From Candidatus Thalassarchaeum betae (GTDB lineage Archaea; Thermoplasmatota; Poseidoniia; Poseidoniales; Thalassarchaeaceae): a stretch of DNA of 64,000 nucleotides. The first letter of the stretch is position 1. Each line of letters opens with the position of its first letter. The notes beneath the pieces were generated by a model. It saw only the letters and a list, made by a program, of their open reading frames with translations. It made no database searches and had not been told where the DNA came from. A program made the position numbers and the translations under genes. Of this stretch, positions 56,575 through 64,000 are shown piece after piece. The DNA is taken from the NCBI GenBank assembly GCA_022447095.1, contig JAKUUP010000002.1, positions 1 to 64,000 on the forward strand, given 5' to 3'.

Positions 56575-57686
56575 GCGAGGATCTCGGCCAGCGCTTCAAG
56601 CAGCATCCTGACGTCGTTGTCGTCGTTGTCGATGTGGGGTGAAACTCTGAGCAGTCCGGCCCGGCTTGTCACCAATATCCCATACTCGTCCTGTAGTCTG
56701 CGGGCCACCTCCTCACTACTGACTCCCTCTGGCAGTCGTAGACTCACTATGGCGCTGCGCTCGGCTTTTGATAGGGGAGAGGCAATTTTGAGATCTAGAT
56801 TCGCAGCACCCTCGATAACGGAGTCAGCCAGAGATAGGTCGTGCCTCCAGACCTCTTCCATACCCATCTGCACCAGTTCATCAACTGCTGCTGCGAGCCC
56901 TAGGGCTGCACCGAAGTGGATAGTGGTGTACTCGAAACGGCTGGCGTCATCGGCAAGTTCCAGCCGGTCGGCCCTCAAGTCCCAGAGGTCGGCGTGGCTA
57001 CGGAAGCCCAGCAGCCCCGGTACCAAGCCGTCCCTCACCGAGGGCGAGATGTATCCAACCGCGGCACCATATGTGCCACGAAGCCACTTGTAGCCAGATG
57101 AGACCAGAGCGTCGGCACCTGTTGCTGAGGCATCGATAGGGAGCATGCCCATCGACTGCGTGGCATCAACGATCAGAACAGCCCCCACAGAATGCGCCGC
57201 CTCAGCGAATCTTGGCAGGTCGTAGCGCTGGCCGTTGGAGTACTCGACATGCGACAGGGTGACCACAGAGGTATCTTGGTCAATCAGTGCGAGTATCTCC
57301 TCTGGGTCCGTGTAGAGGTCCTCGTCGTGACCGGCTAGGCGGATTTCTGCACCGTTTTCCTCAGCGACCCTGCGCCACGGGTACACAGTGGACGGGAAGG
57401 AGGCGCGTGTCGAGACTATGTTGCTGCCGCTTGGAGGGGATATTGCCCATGCGAGCGAGCATAGTAGTTCAGTAGCGCTCGATCCGACGCAGACATCCCC
57501 GATATCGCATGACAGCAACCTCGCGGCGGCTCGGCGTAGTGGTATCATACCGTTCTTCTCTGCCTCGCCGTCAAACTCAGCAGCGCCCCCGCGCGCAAGC
57601 GCTTCAGACCACTCCAATGAGACTCTGTGCGCAGCGGGGGACGTGGTGGCGACGTTCGCGTAGGACAGGTTGGTCCAACTCGGCAT
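56571..57686 (-). CDS. Class V aminotransferase-like PLP enzyme
   Basis: The 371-residue protein has a fold-type I PLP core: VCVGSSATELLCSLAWAI, VVTLSHVEYSNGQRYDL, VDATQSMGMLPID, and the PLP lysine in VSSGYKWLRGTYGAAVGY. It resembles cysteine desulfurase/isopenicillin-epimerase-type enzymes but lacks the SufS active-site Cys loop. It is the third class V member in this window. The natural reaction cannot be named from sequence. Confidence 0.88.
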   Translation of the reverse strand: MPSWTNLSYANVATTSPAAHRVSLEWSEALARGGAAEFDGEAEKNGMIPLRRAAARLLSCDIGDVCVGSSATELLCSLAWAISPPSGSNIVSTRASFPSTVYPWRRVAEENGAEIRLAGHDEDLYTDPEEILALIDQDTSVVTLSHVEYSNGQRYDLPRFAEAAHSVGAVLIVDATQSMGMLPIDASATGADALVSSGYKWLRGTYGAAVGYISPSVRDGLVPGLLGFRSHADLWDLRADRLELADDASRFEYTTIHFGAALGLAAAVDELVQMGMEEVWRHDLSLADSVIEGAANLDLKIASPLSKAERSAIVSLRLPEGVSSEEVARRLQDEYGILVTSRAGLLRVSPHIDNDDNDVRMLLEALAEILA

Positions 57687-57732
57687 ACCTAGCCCTCGGA
57701 GGCAGAGCGACAGGAGTTCTGCTCTTCAAGGC

Positions 57733-58008
57733 TCAGGAGCGTCTGAATTCGGCTAAAAGCGTCTCGAGAGCGGTTTGAATCTGCAGACACAGGGGGCCGT
57801 AGTGGATGGGGAGGTTTGCGTCGTTGAAGATGTCGTCCAGTATCGAGGCAGTCATACCAAGCCTCAGGTCCATCTCCTTGTCCTTGTTGAGAAGCCACTT
57901 CTCCACTGCGTCGTTAGAAAGGTTCCTGATGTTGCGAGGGACTTGCCTGTCATCGAGCTGTCCGATAACCTGAGCAATCTGCTGTATCCTGTCCTCGATG
58001 TCGGTCAA
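57733..58008 (-). CDS. UPF0147 family protein
   Basis: The 91-residue helical protein matches UPF0147, an archaeal family of unknown function: IGQLDDRQVPRNIRNLSNDAVEKWL, MTASILDDIFNDANLPIHYGPLCLQIQTALETL. The length agrees with the family. It lies between the class V aminotransferase and the asparaginase on the same strand. No catalytic motif is visible. Confidence 0.93.
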   Translation of the reverse strand: MTDIEDRIQQIAQVIGQLDDRQVPRNIRNLSNDAVEKWLLNKDKEMDLRLGMTASILDDIFNDANLPIHYGPLCLQIQTALETLLAEFRRS

Positions 58009-58082
58009 GCATATCCCTCTGACGCGGCCACCCGAGGGGGCTCCTTAAGCGCATCCCCGGAACGAAGTCACATCGGTCTGGC

Positions 58083-58877
58083 TCATCCTGTCCAAGCAGC
58101 CCATGGCATGTCCGTGTTCGAGTGCCCACGCCCCTCGCCTTCGGAGCCAAGCGAAATCAATCCGACTGATACTCCCTCATCGATCAACTCGTCAATCCCC
58201 CACTGCATAGCGGTATCCAGCGAGTCGCCAGTCGAGCGGATTCGCCTATAGACTCTGTAGCTGAGCAGAGACTTGGTAATCGCTTCTCCCACGCCGGTGG
58301 AGGCGACGGCTAAGCCTCCCTGGGTCCAGAAGCCAGAGCCAGGCAACGGGACATCTCCTACCCTTCCTGCCGGACGGCCACTGGTCCCGCCGGTGCTGGT
58401 CGCGCAGGCTAGAGATCCGTTAGAGTCCCTAGTGATGACTCCCACGGTGTCACCGGACTCGTCCTTGGGCGGTCTGCCTTCCACTGCGGCCTTGGGGTGG
58501 CCTCTGGCATCTGCCCAGACCCTCGCCCCGTCACCTGCGAGGCCGTTGATCTCCTCGTCGAGCAGGTCGGCTGCGACGCGAATAGGATTGGGGGTGTCGC
58601 GCATCGCTATGACGAAGCCCATGCGACCGTCAGAGGTCTGCAAGGAGGCATCGAGAAGAATCGAGCCGTCGTTTCGGAATACCGCTCCTGTGCCGGCGTT
58701 GAACACCGGGTCGTTCTCGAGTAGGACGCATGCCTCGACGGCAGCCTCGACGGCCGAACCGCCGGCTTGGAGTATCTCGGCGGCACGCTGCAACGCGGCC
58801 TCGACGTTGTGCTGTCTGTCTGGGCCCGGTCCGGCGCCACCATGTGCCACTGCTGCCGGTATCGTCTTGTCTCCCAT
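58083..58877 (-). CDS. Ntn-hydrolase asparaginase / isoaspartyl peptidase
   Basis: This 264-residue plant-type asparaginase self-cleaves to expose a catalytic Thr in the GDTVGVITRD motif (~residue 140). HGGAGPGPDR at the start, NDPVFNAGTGAVFRNDGSILLDASL, and CATSTGGTSGRPAGRVGDVPLPGSGFW are typical. It hydrolyses asparagine or isoaspartyl dipeptides, which would complement the PCMT homologue at 18.6 kb in handling damaged Asp/Asn. The enzyme is short compared with the usual ~300 residues but has all motifs. Confidence 0.92.
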   Translation of the reverse strand: MGDKTIPAAVAHGGAGPGPDRQHNVEAALQRAAEILQAGGSAVEAAVEACVLLENDPVFNAGTGAVFRNDGSILLDASLQTSDGRMGFVIAMRDTPNPIRVAADLLDEEINGLAGDGARVWADARGHPKAAVEGRPPKDESGDTVGVITRDSNGSLACATSTGGTSGRPAGRVGDVPLPGSGFWTQGGLAVASTGVGEAITKSLLSYRVYRRIRSTGDSLDTAMQWGIDELIDEGVSVGLISLGSEGEGRGHSNTDMPWAAWTG

Positions 58878-58967
58878 GGGCAGTCCTGAACGGATCTCAC
58901 CCTCAACCCACCGCTCGGCGAATCACGGTTCCTGTGAGGTGTCATACGATTTTTTCAATAATGAGAA

Positions 58968-59789
58968 ATGAGTCGCCGAGGCGTGGAACCACCATTACTC
59001 TATGTCGGCCTCACGCTGGTGTTCGGATTGGTCGGTGGGCTATTGCCAATACTCAACCAATCCAAGGAGAATATCTCCAAACTGAAGATGCTCACCGGAA
59101 TTGCATCTGGAATCCTCATCGCGTCCGCCATGCTGGTTGTAATTCCCGAGGGATTCGAGCTTGCCTCCGAAGACGAACACGCCGAAACGTTGGTTTTGGG
59201 TGGAGCCATTCTCGCCGGATTCGCACTGATGTTAATTCTCGAAGGTTCGGGCATTGGGCATGCCGTTCATGAAGAGCATCATGATCACGAACATGACCAT
59301 GGACACAGCCATGTCCATCACGGCCCTCCAGGCTGGATGTTGGTATTCGGTCTATCGCTTCACGCCGCGACCGATGGTTTGGCGATTGGAGCGGCGGCGG
59401 CCAGCGGGGGAGTCACTGTGACAGCCGCGGTAGCGTTTGCTGTGCTAATTCACAAAGCACCTGCAGCATTCAGCCTCGGTGTGTTCTCAATGCATGAGCG
59501 GGGAGACAAGAGTAAATCCATTCGCGATGTGGTAATCTTCTCTTTGGCAACACCTGTGATGATCATGGTCGCATTCTATGCATTGACTGACTTGGGACAT
59601 CATATGATTGGATTGGCAATGCTGTTCTCCGCAGGTACTTTCCTGTATGTCGCCACTGTCGATACACTTCCTGATATCCACAATCCCGATACAGGGAGGA
59701 AGGCACTAATGTATGTCATCACAGGAATTATCATTCTGGTAATATTGCTCATTTTGGCTGATTCCCTGAACCTTGGTCACGAACATTGA
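58968..59789 (+). CDS. ZIP-family metal transporter with His-rich loop
   Basis: The 273-residue protein has about eight membrane helices and a cytoplasmic His-rich loop EEHHDHEHDHGHSHVHHG (~100-118) typical of ZIP zinc/iron importers. The family motif LHAATDGLAIGAAAASGGV and LIHKAPAAFSLGVF carry the transmembrane His/Asp metal ligands. By eye the gene is clearly more AT-rich than its neighbours, which may mark transfer. A T-rich stretch CGATTTTTTCAATAATG lies just upstream. Confidence 0.94.
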   Translation: MSRRGVEPPLLYVGLTLVFGLVGGLLPILNQSKENISKLKMLTGIASGILIASAMLVVIPEGFELASEDEHAETLVLGGAILAGFALMLILEGSGIGHAVHEEHHDHEHDHGHSHVHHGPPGWMLVFGLSLHAATDGLAIGAAAASGGVTVTAAVAFAVLIHKAPAAFSLGVFSMHERGDKSKSIRDVVIFSLATPVMIMVAFYALTDLGHHMIGLAMLFSAGTFLYVATVDTLPDIHNPDTGRKALMYVITGIIILVILLILADSLNLGHEH

Positions 59790-59850
59790 GCCCTCAATGA
59801 AGACGGTCGTTGCGACTCGTGAACCTTGAAGCATTACGGCGAGGTGCCGT

Positions 59851-61905
59851 TCAAGCAGAAGGTTGGGTGTCGGTCCCCTTGGCAATGGTATCGATTACAT
59901 TGGAGAGGCGCTCGACAAGACTGACCTTCTCCTCTGCTCCCACGAGAGCGTGCTCGAGAACCTCATCGAGTGAGTCCACTGCAAACACTTCGACCTTTTT
60001 CTCCCACTTGTCGTCCATCAGGACATCCTGCAGGTTCGCACGGGGTATCACAACCTTCTCGATTCCGGACTTGGCAGCCGCCTCGATTTTAGCAGTCACG
60101 CCGCCGACTGGGAGTATCTCTCCTCGAACCGAGAGCGAGCCTGTCATAGCGAGGTTCTGTTCGATTGGTACGCCCTCAAAGGCACTGATGATGGCAGTTG
60201 CCATCGTGATTGACGCGCTGTCTCCGTCGACGTTGTGAGTGCCGGGAAACTGGACATGCAAGTCATAGTCCTTGATATCCTTGCCAGTGAGCTTCTTGAT
60301 GACAGCACTGATGTTGGTCACACTCTCGTTGGCCAAGTCCGACAGCCCCCCAGTTGCTATGACTCGTCCGGACATCCCCTGGGCAGGTGTGACCATCGCC
60401 TCCACCGGGAGGACTACTCCGGAGTAGTCGGAAAGCCCGCTGTCTGCGCCGAGCACGGCGAGTCCGTTGACTCGTCCGACGCGGTGCCCTCGGTTGACCA
60501 GCAGAGCGTACTCTGACTGGCGCTCGAGGTAGCGGTCCGCTACCTGCTGCTCGAGAGGTTTAGCAATCTCCCTAGCCCGAGTAACGTGTATCGAACGAGT
60601 CAGTTCGGCGCTCTCTTCGGCTGCTAGGTCGCCGGCTATGCGAACTAGGCCGCCGAGCTCGCGCAGTCGCAGAGACAGTTTGCCGCGGCGCCCGCTGCGT
60701 CTCTGCGCCTCCTTGAGTATCAGTGAGATTGAGTCTCGGTCGAAGTGTGGAATCGCCTTGCCTGAGTCCTTGTCCATCTCGTTCCGGACCTCCTGCGCTA
60801 TGAAGCGGACGAGGCGGCGGCGGTTGCGCTCAGTGTCCGGCATGTCGGTGTTGACGTAAACCTCGTATCCGTAGCCTCGGATGCGGCTTCGTAGTGCGGG
60901 GTGCATGTTCTGGAGGCTGTCGAGGTTGCCGGCCGCGATGAGGATGAAATCGGTTGGCACGGGCTCCGACTTGGTCAGTGCACCGGAGGAGCGTTCGGAG
61001 CGGCCGCTGATCGAGAGTTCCTTCTCCTGCATCGCGATGAGCAGAGCCTGTTGCTCCTCCATCCTCAGCATACGGATCTCGTCGATGTAGAGAACGCCCT
61101 TGTTGGCCCGGTGCACAGCACCCGGCTCGACCCTCTCGTGTGCTGGAGTAGCCAGATCGGCACCGGACTGGAACGGATCGTGGCGGACGTCGCCCAACAG
61201 AGCCCCAGCGAGAGTCCCGGTGGCGTCTATGAAAGGGGGTTCGTCGTCGCGCTCGTGCTTGATGAGGAGTTTTGGTATGTTCGCCTCGTCGCCAGCCGTC
61301 AGACGGGTTCGCAGGAAGAAGTAGCCGAATACGAGGATGAATGAGCCGAAGATGAACGTCAGTATCTCGCCGCTGGAGATGGTCGCCAACAGGAGAGCGG
61401 CCCCTATGACGAGGGCGACGAACAGCAGGGTGCGGTTGGTACGTTCCCTCTGTATTCGAATCTGGGCCTTGCGCTCGGAGAGAATCCGGGATCCGCGTCC
61501 AGCCGGGACGGTGCGAACGATTGGTTCATTCTCGTCCTCCGGGTTGCGATAGACCATGATGTCCTCGAGTTGCTCGCCCGGCAGAAACTCGGTCATCGAG
61601 CGTGCCAGCATTGACTTACCTGTACCCGGCTCGCCGACCATGATGACGTGGCGTCGCTGCTCGGCAGCCTTGCGCACCACTATCGAGGCGGCTTCCTGCC
61701 CGATGACCTGATCGACCAGTTTCGGGGGAATTGGCACATCTGCGGTTGAGGTTATGTCGACATCTGAGATCCACTCCTCCACAGGTGTCTCACATATCGG
61801 ATCCTTGTCTTCGGATACGCCGAAAGCAGGTCCGTCTTCCCAGGATTCCAAGGCATCCTGTTCAGGCTGCTCGATGTCGTCCGACTGGGCTGACTCATCA
61901 CTCAT
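59851..61905 (-). CDS. lonB: Archaeal Lon protease LonB (membrane-anchored)
   Basis: LonB is the membrane-bound ATP-dependent protease of archaea. The 684-residue protein has Walker A GEPGTGKSM (~95) and two membrane helices (~170-210, LLFVALVIGAALLLATI and LTFIFGSFILVFGYFF) inserted in the AAA+ module. Walker B is VLYIDEIRML, and the C-terminal Ser-Lys protease has the catalytic Ser in DGDSASITMATAI and Lys in PVGGVTAKIEAAAKSGI. It starts at ATG 61905 after a short acidic N terminus. The next gene upstream is a truncated surface protein. Confidence 0.96.
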   Translation of the reverse strand: MSDESAQSDDIEQPEQDALESWEDGPAFGVSEDKDPICETPVEEWISDVDITSTADVPIPPKLVDQVIGQEAASIVVRKAAEQRRHVIMVGEPGTGKSMLARSMTEFLPGEQLEDIMVYRNPEDENEPIVRTVPAGRGSRILSERKAQIRIQRERTNRTLLFVALVIGAALLLATISSGEILTFIFGSFILVFGYFFLRTRLTAGDEANIPKLLIKHERDDEPPFIDATGTLAGALLGDVRHDPFQSGADLATPAHERVEPGAVHRANKGVLYIDEIRMLRMEEQQALLIAMQEKELSISGRSERSSGALTKSEPVPTDFILIAAGNLDSLQNMHPALRSRIRGYGYEVYVNTDMPDTERNRRRLVRFIAQEVRNEMDKDSGKAIPHFDRDSISLILKEAQRRSGRRGKLSLRLRELGGLVRIAGDLAAEESAELTRSIHVTRAREIAKPLEQQVADRYLERQSEYALLVNRGHRVGRVNGLAVLGADSGLSDYSGVVLPVEAMVTPAQGMSGRVIATGGLSDLANESVTNISAVIKKLTGKDIKDYDLHVQFPGTHNVDGDSASITMATAIISAFEGVPIEQNLAMTGSLSVRGEILPVGGVTAKIEAAAKSGIEKVVIPRANLQDVLMDDKWEKKVEVFAVDSLDEVLEHALVGAEEKVSLVERLSNVIDTIAKGTDTQPSA

Positions 61906-61983
61906 ATCGCTCCCCCGGAGATCGGGCTGACGCTCGCACCTTCTTGAAGGTGCGTCATGGCCAGCATTCGCAAATAGGTGCGA

Positions 61984-64000
61984 TTACTGGCGCCGGCTGA
62001 GGTACTCAGCGCCGTAGTAGTGCCACTGTTCCATGGTCCATCCGGGAGGCAGTCCCTCAGGTGGAAGTGGTGGCATCATAGGTGGTGGGGGCGGTATGTC
62101 CTCAGACAAGCCATCCTCGGCTTCCTGAGAGTGCTCATATTCCTCGTCGCGAACCGTGCTGGCGTAGTCAATTGCCGACTCTGAAGCGAGGCTCTGGCGT
62201 CGCAGAGTGATGGCGAGCGCGAGGACCAGTGCAAGAGATAGCAGAAGTCCGATTCCCACCAATCCCATCGACATCATGGGGCTGGTGCCGGTGGATTCGG
62301 TTTCCGGGTCATCGTCCACAGGTTCTTCGATGATCTCCTGCGGCGCGATGGCGTATATCCGATGCTGCTCCTCCGTAACACGGTCGAAGCCGTTCTGGTC
62401 GATGCCTTCGACTGAGAGCGTGATGTAATCACCGACACCAAGGCCAGCGCCGCTGACGTGGTTGGCGATAAACGGCCCGAGGTTGTGTGAGATGCCCGAT
62501 GAGTGGCAGATTCCAGTTATGCTGTTGCATATCGTCCAGAGGACCTTGATGTCGGTCAGCTCGTACTGCCCCGCGTTCTGAATCATGAACGTCGGATTGG
62601 TGCCGTACTCGACCGTGTCGAAACTAGCCACAAGGTCGGTTTCCCAGAAGAGCGGCAGGTCGTCGACAACATCGATGATGATGATGGCGGCACTGGCGTC
62701 ACCATGCCTGTCTTCCAAGGTTATAGTGACCACCTCTTCCCCAGAATCTTCCCACGCCATGGTCAGTATGCCAGTTATGGGATTGAACTGGACTGCACCG
62801 GGGACGAAGGTCATCGCCGTGGCCCAGATCTCTTCATCTGGGTCGTCGATGTCTGTCATCCTGTCGAGCAACTCAAGGGTGATCCTGTCGCCGATCTTGA
62901 CAGTAAACTCGTCGATTCCGGTCAGGTCGATGCGGGGTGCATCGTTGACGTTGAGGACGTGGAAGGTGATTACGGTGTCCGAGAACTTGACGCCGTCACT
63001 GGCCCTGACGGTGATTTCGGAGATTCCGGTCGAGTCGTCGTCAAGTGAGCCAACGGAGAGAGAGTGGCCGGAGATGCTTGCATCGACCAGTGACTCGTCT
63101 GAGTTACTGAGCAGTTCAAGCGTCAGTCCTGAGACTGGGACAGGGTAGCCGTTGTCATCGGTGTCGGACAGGAACTCTGACAGACCGATGCTGGCGGAGC
63201 CGCCTTCTTCGAAGGACTGAGTCGGTATAGATGCCCACCTAGGGGCACCGTTCTCTATCACGTTGAACATCATCATTCCAGAGTTAACGTCGTCGCCGTC
63301 ATCTACCGTGACGAACATACCCTGTGGGACGGGGTTGCCTTGGCCGTCTCTGATGACTTGACTGAACTCGACGACTATTTCGAGCGTCGAGGAATCCCAC
63401 TCCACAAACTCGGGAGAGTTACTGTCGATACTAAGCAACGAAATCGGAGTCTCGGCGTCGTGGACGAGACCGATCACAGAGACCCTTTCCTGGGTCTCGA
63501 CCTTGACAGTAGGCATCCCGGCGTACTGAGGGTGTCCGTTGCCCAGAACGATGGGCAGGGCGTTTTCCAATTCGAAGGCTGCGGCGGATATCATCCAGTC
63601 GCTTGACTGGCCGCCAGCATCGGTCCACTTGATTCTGAGGTCGTAATCCCCCACTTCAGCATTGAGAGGAACTGCGATTGTGTGGACATAGCGGGCGTTG
63701 CCGCCGCTTCCCACCATGTCAATATCGGTGATCCATGCTTCGTCCCACATCTCGGATCCTGCCGTAGAGTAGTGCATCGTAGGTGTCAGCGTGGACATGT
63801 CGTCCACCAAGTCGTTGGGCAGGGCGGTCGACTCGAACTGGATGGTGTCGCCCCTCTCGATCGAGGTCGAGGCTATGGCCGTCGGCTGGTTGGAGACAGG
63901 CGGCATGTCGTGCAGCGCGCTGTCGTCGGCGTAGTCGTTCGACGATACACGATCCGCGGTGAGGCCGAGGAGCATGGCTCGGAAAGTCGTGGCGCCGGAT
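61984..64000 (-). CDS. Large surface protein with cadherin/PKD-type domains and C-terminal membrane anchor (5' cut by window edge)
   Basis: The frame stays open past the ORF-track start (63975) to the window end, so the N terminus is missing. The visible ~670 residues hold several Ig/cadherin-like domains (for example LNVNDAPRIDLTGIDEFTVKIGDRITLELLDRMTDIDDPDEEIW and VENGAPRWASIPTQSFEEGGSASI). A C-terminal membrane helix follows (MSMGLVGIGLLLSLALVLALAIT), with a short tail rich in Pro ending LPPGWTMEQWHYYGAEYLSRRQ, a motif I associate with Poseidoniales membrane proteins. It is probably an adhesin or envelope protein with a cytoplasmic tail. Confidence 0.88.
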   Translation of the reverse strand, partial: SGATTFRAMLLGLTADRVSSNDYADDSALHDMPPVSNQPTAIASTSIERGDTIQFESTALPNDLVDDMSTLTPTMHYSTAGSEMWDEAWITDIDMVGSGGNARYVHTIAVPLNAEVGDYDLRIKWTDAGGQSSDWMISAAAFELENALPIVLGNGHPQYAGMPTVKVETQERVSVIGLVHDAETPISLLSIDSNSPEFVEWDSSTLEIVVEFSQVIRDGQGNPVPQGMFVTVDDGDDVNSGMMMFNVIENGAPRWASIPTQSFEEGGSASIGLSEFLSDTDDNGYPVPVSGLTLELLSNSDESLVDASISGHSLSVGSLDDDSTGISEITVRASDGVKFSDTVITFHVLNVNDAPRIDLTGIDEFTVKIGDRITLELLDRMTDIDDPDEEIWATAMTFVPGAVQFNPITGILTMAWEDSGEEVVTITLEDRHGDASAAIIIIDVVDDLPLFWETDLVASFDTVEYGTNPTFMIQNAGQYELTDIKVLWTICNSITGICHSSGISHNLGPFIANHVSGAGLGVGDYITLSVEGIDQNGFDRVTEEQHRIYAIAPQEIIEEPVDDDPETESTGTSPMMSMGLVGIGLLLSLALVLALAITLRRQSLASESAIDYASTVRDEEYEHSQEAEDGLSEDIPPPPPMMPPLPPEGLPPGWTMEQWHYYGAEYLSRRQ

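Overview
The window looks like a chromosomal segment of a marine planktonic archaeon, most likely a Marine Group II / Candidatus Poseidoniales euryarchaeote (Thermoplasmatota). This is inference from gene content, because no 16S rRNA gene is present. Archaeal markers are the PolD small subunit DP1, LonB protease, Nob1, aIF2-alpha, Nop10, a PAC2-family protein, ribosomal proteins L37e, L40e, L44e and S27e, archaeal-type PheS and TyrS, UPF0147 and an HMG-CoA synthase. They are mixed with genes of bacterial flavour: FolD, SufS/SufE, acyl-CoA and glutaryl-CoA dehydrogenases with ETF, a class II CCA-adding enzyme, a P5C dehydrogenase with a sodium/solute symporter, and a DsbD-like protein. That mix, the moderately high GC and the many exported Ca-binding or PKD-type lipoproteins are typical of Poseidoniales. 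Both ends of the window cut genes. Genes are densely packed with many ATGA/GTGA overlaps, and no stretch over 300 bases lacks a gene.

Layout. 0-3.5 kb: an exported operon (end of a possible beta-propeller, a membrane-anchored beta protein, two SCO1-like lipoproteins, a membrane-anchored Ig-like protein). 3.5-9.2 kb: pheS, a membrane zinc-ribbon protein, tRNA-Thr, folD, a SufT/SufE/SufS operon and a SLOG protein. 9.2-13.4 kb: tRNA-Glu, a giant lipoprotein with many EF-hand-like loops, and a membrane-tethered winged-helix regulator. 13.5-21.3 kb: information-processing and housekeeping genes (DedA, Nob1, TatA, a MoaD-like protein, a SerB-like phosphatase, PolD DP1, CinA domain, tRNA-Val, a PCMT homologue, a ParB/Srx-fold protein, a CCA-adding enzyme). 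21.3-32 kb: a GcvH-like protein divergent from an acyl-CoA dehydrogenase, a class V aminotransferase, HMG-CoA synthase, tyrS, a propeller protein, glutaryl-CoA dehydrogenase and etfBA. 32-36.2 kb: a propeller/PKD protein, purF, rpl37e and two small membrane proteins. 36.3-38.7 kb: the conserved archaeal cluster rpl44e-rps27e-aIF2alpha-nop10-PAC2.

38.7-46.4 kb: a phosphodiesterase lipoprotein, a ThiS-like protein, tRNA-Ser, a Cas4-like nuclease/OB-fold fusion, a radical SAM enzyme overlapping pdxT, serC, deoC and tRNA-Val. 46.5-50.2 kb: a thioredoxin/DsbD fusion and a PiT-DUF47 phosphate transporter. 50.2-55.7 kb (minus strand): purA, a zinc-binding small protein, P5C dehydrogenase, an SSS symporter and a PAP2 membrane protein. 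55.8-64 kb: rpl40e, a LysE exporter, a class V aminotransferase, UPF0147, an Ntn asparaginase, a ZIP transporter, LonB and a truncated large surface protein.

Together the genes suggest an aerobic heterotroph that takes up and oxidises amino acids (proline, and lysine/tryptophan via glutaryl-CoA) and acyl-CoAs through ETF, makes mevalonate-derived lipids, and displays large calcium-binding surface proteins. I found no CRISPR array, insertion sequence, integrase or phage genes. The most unusual points are the two SCO paralogues with different modules inserted near the same place, a GcvH-like protein lacking the lipoylation lysine and sharing a symmetric dyad with its divergent neighbour, an L44e that has lost most zinc ligands, a bacterial-type CCA enzyme, and the nuclease/OB-fold fusion.
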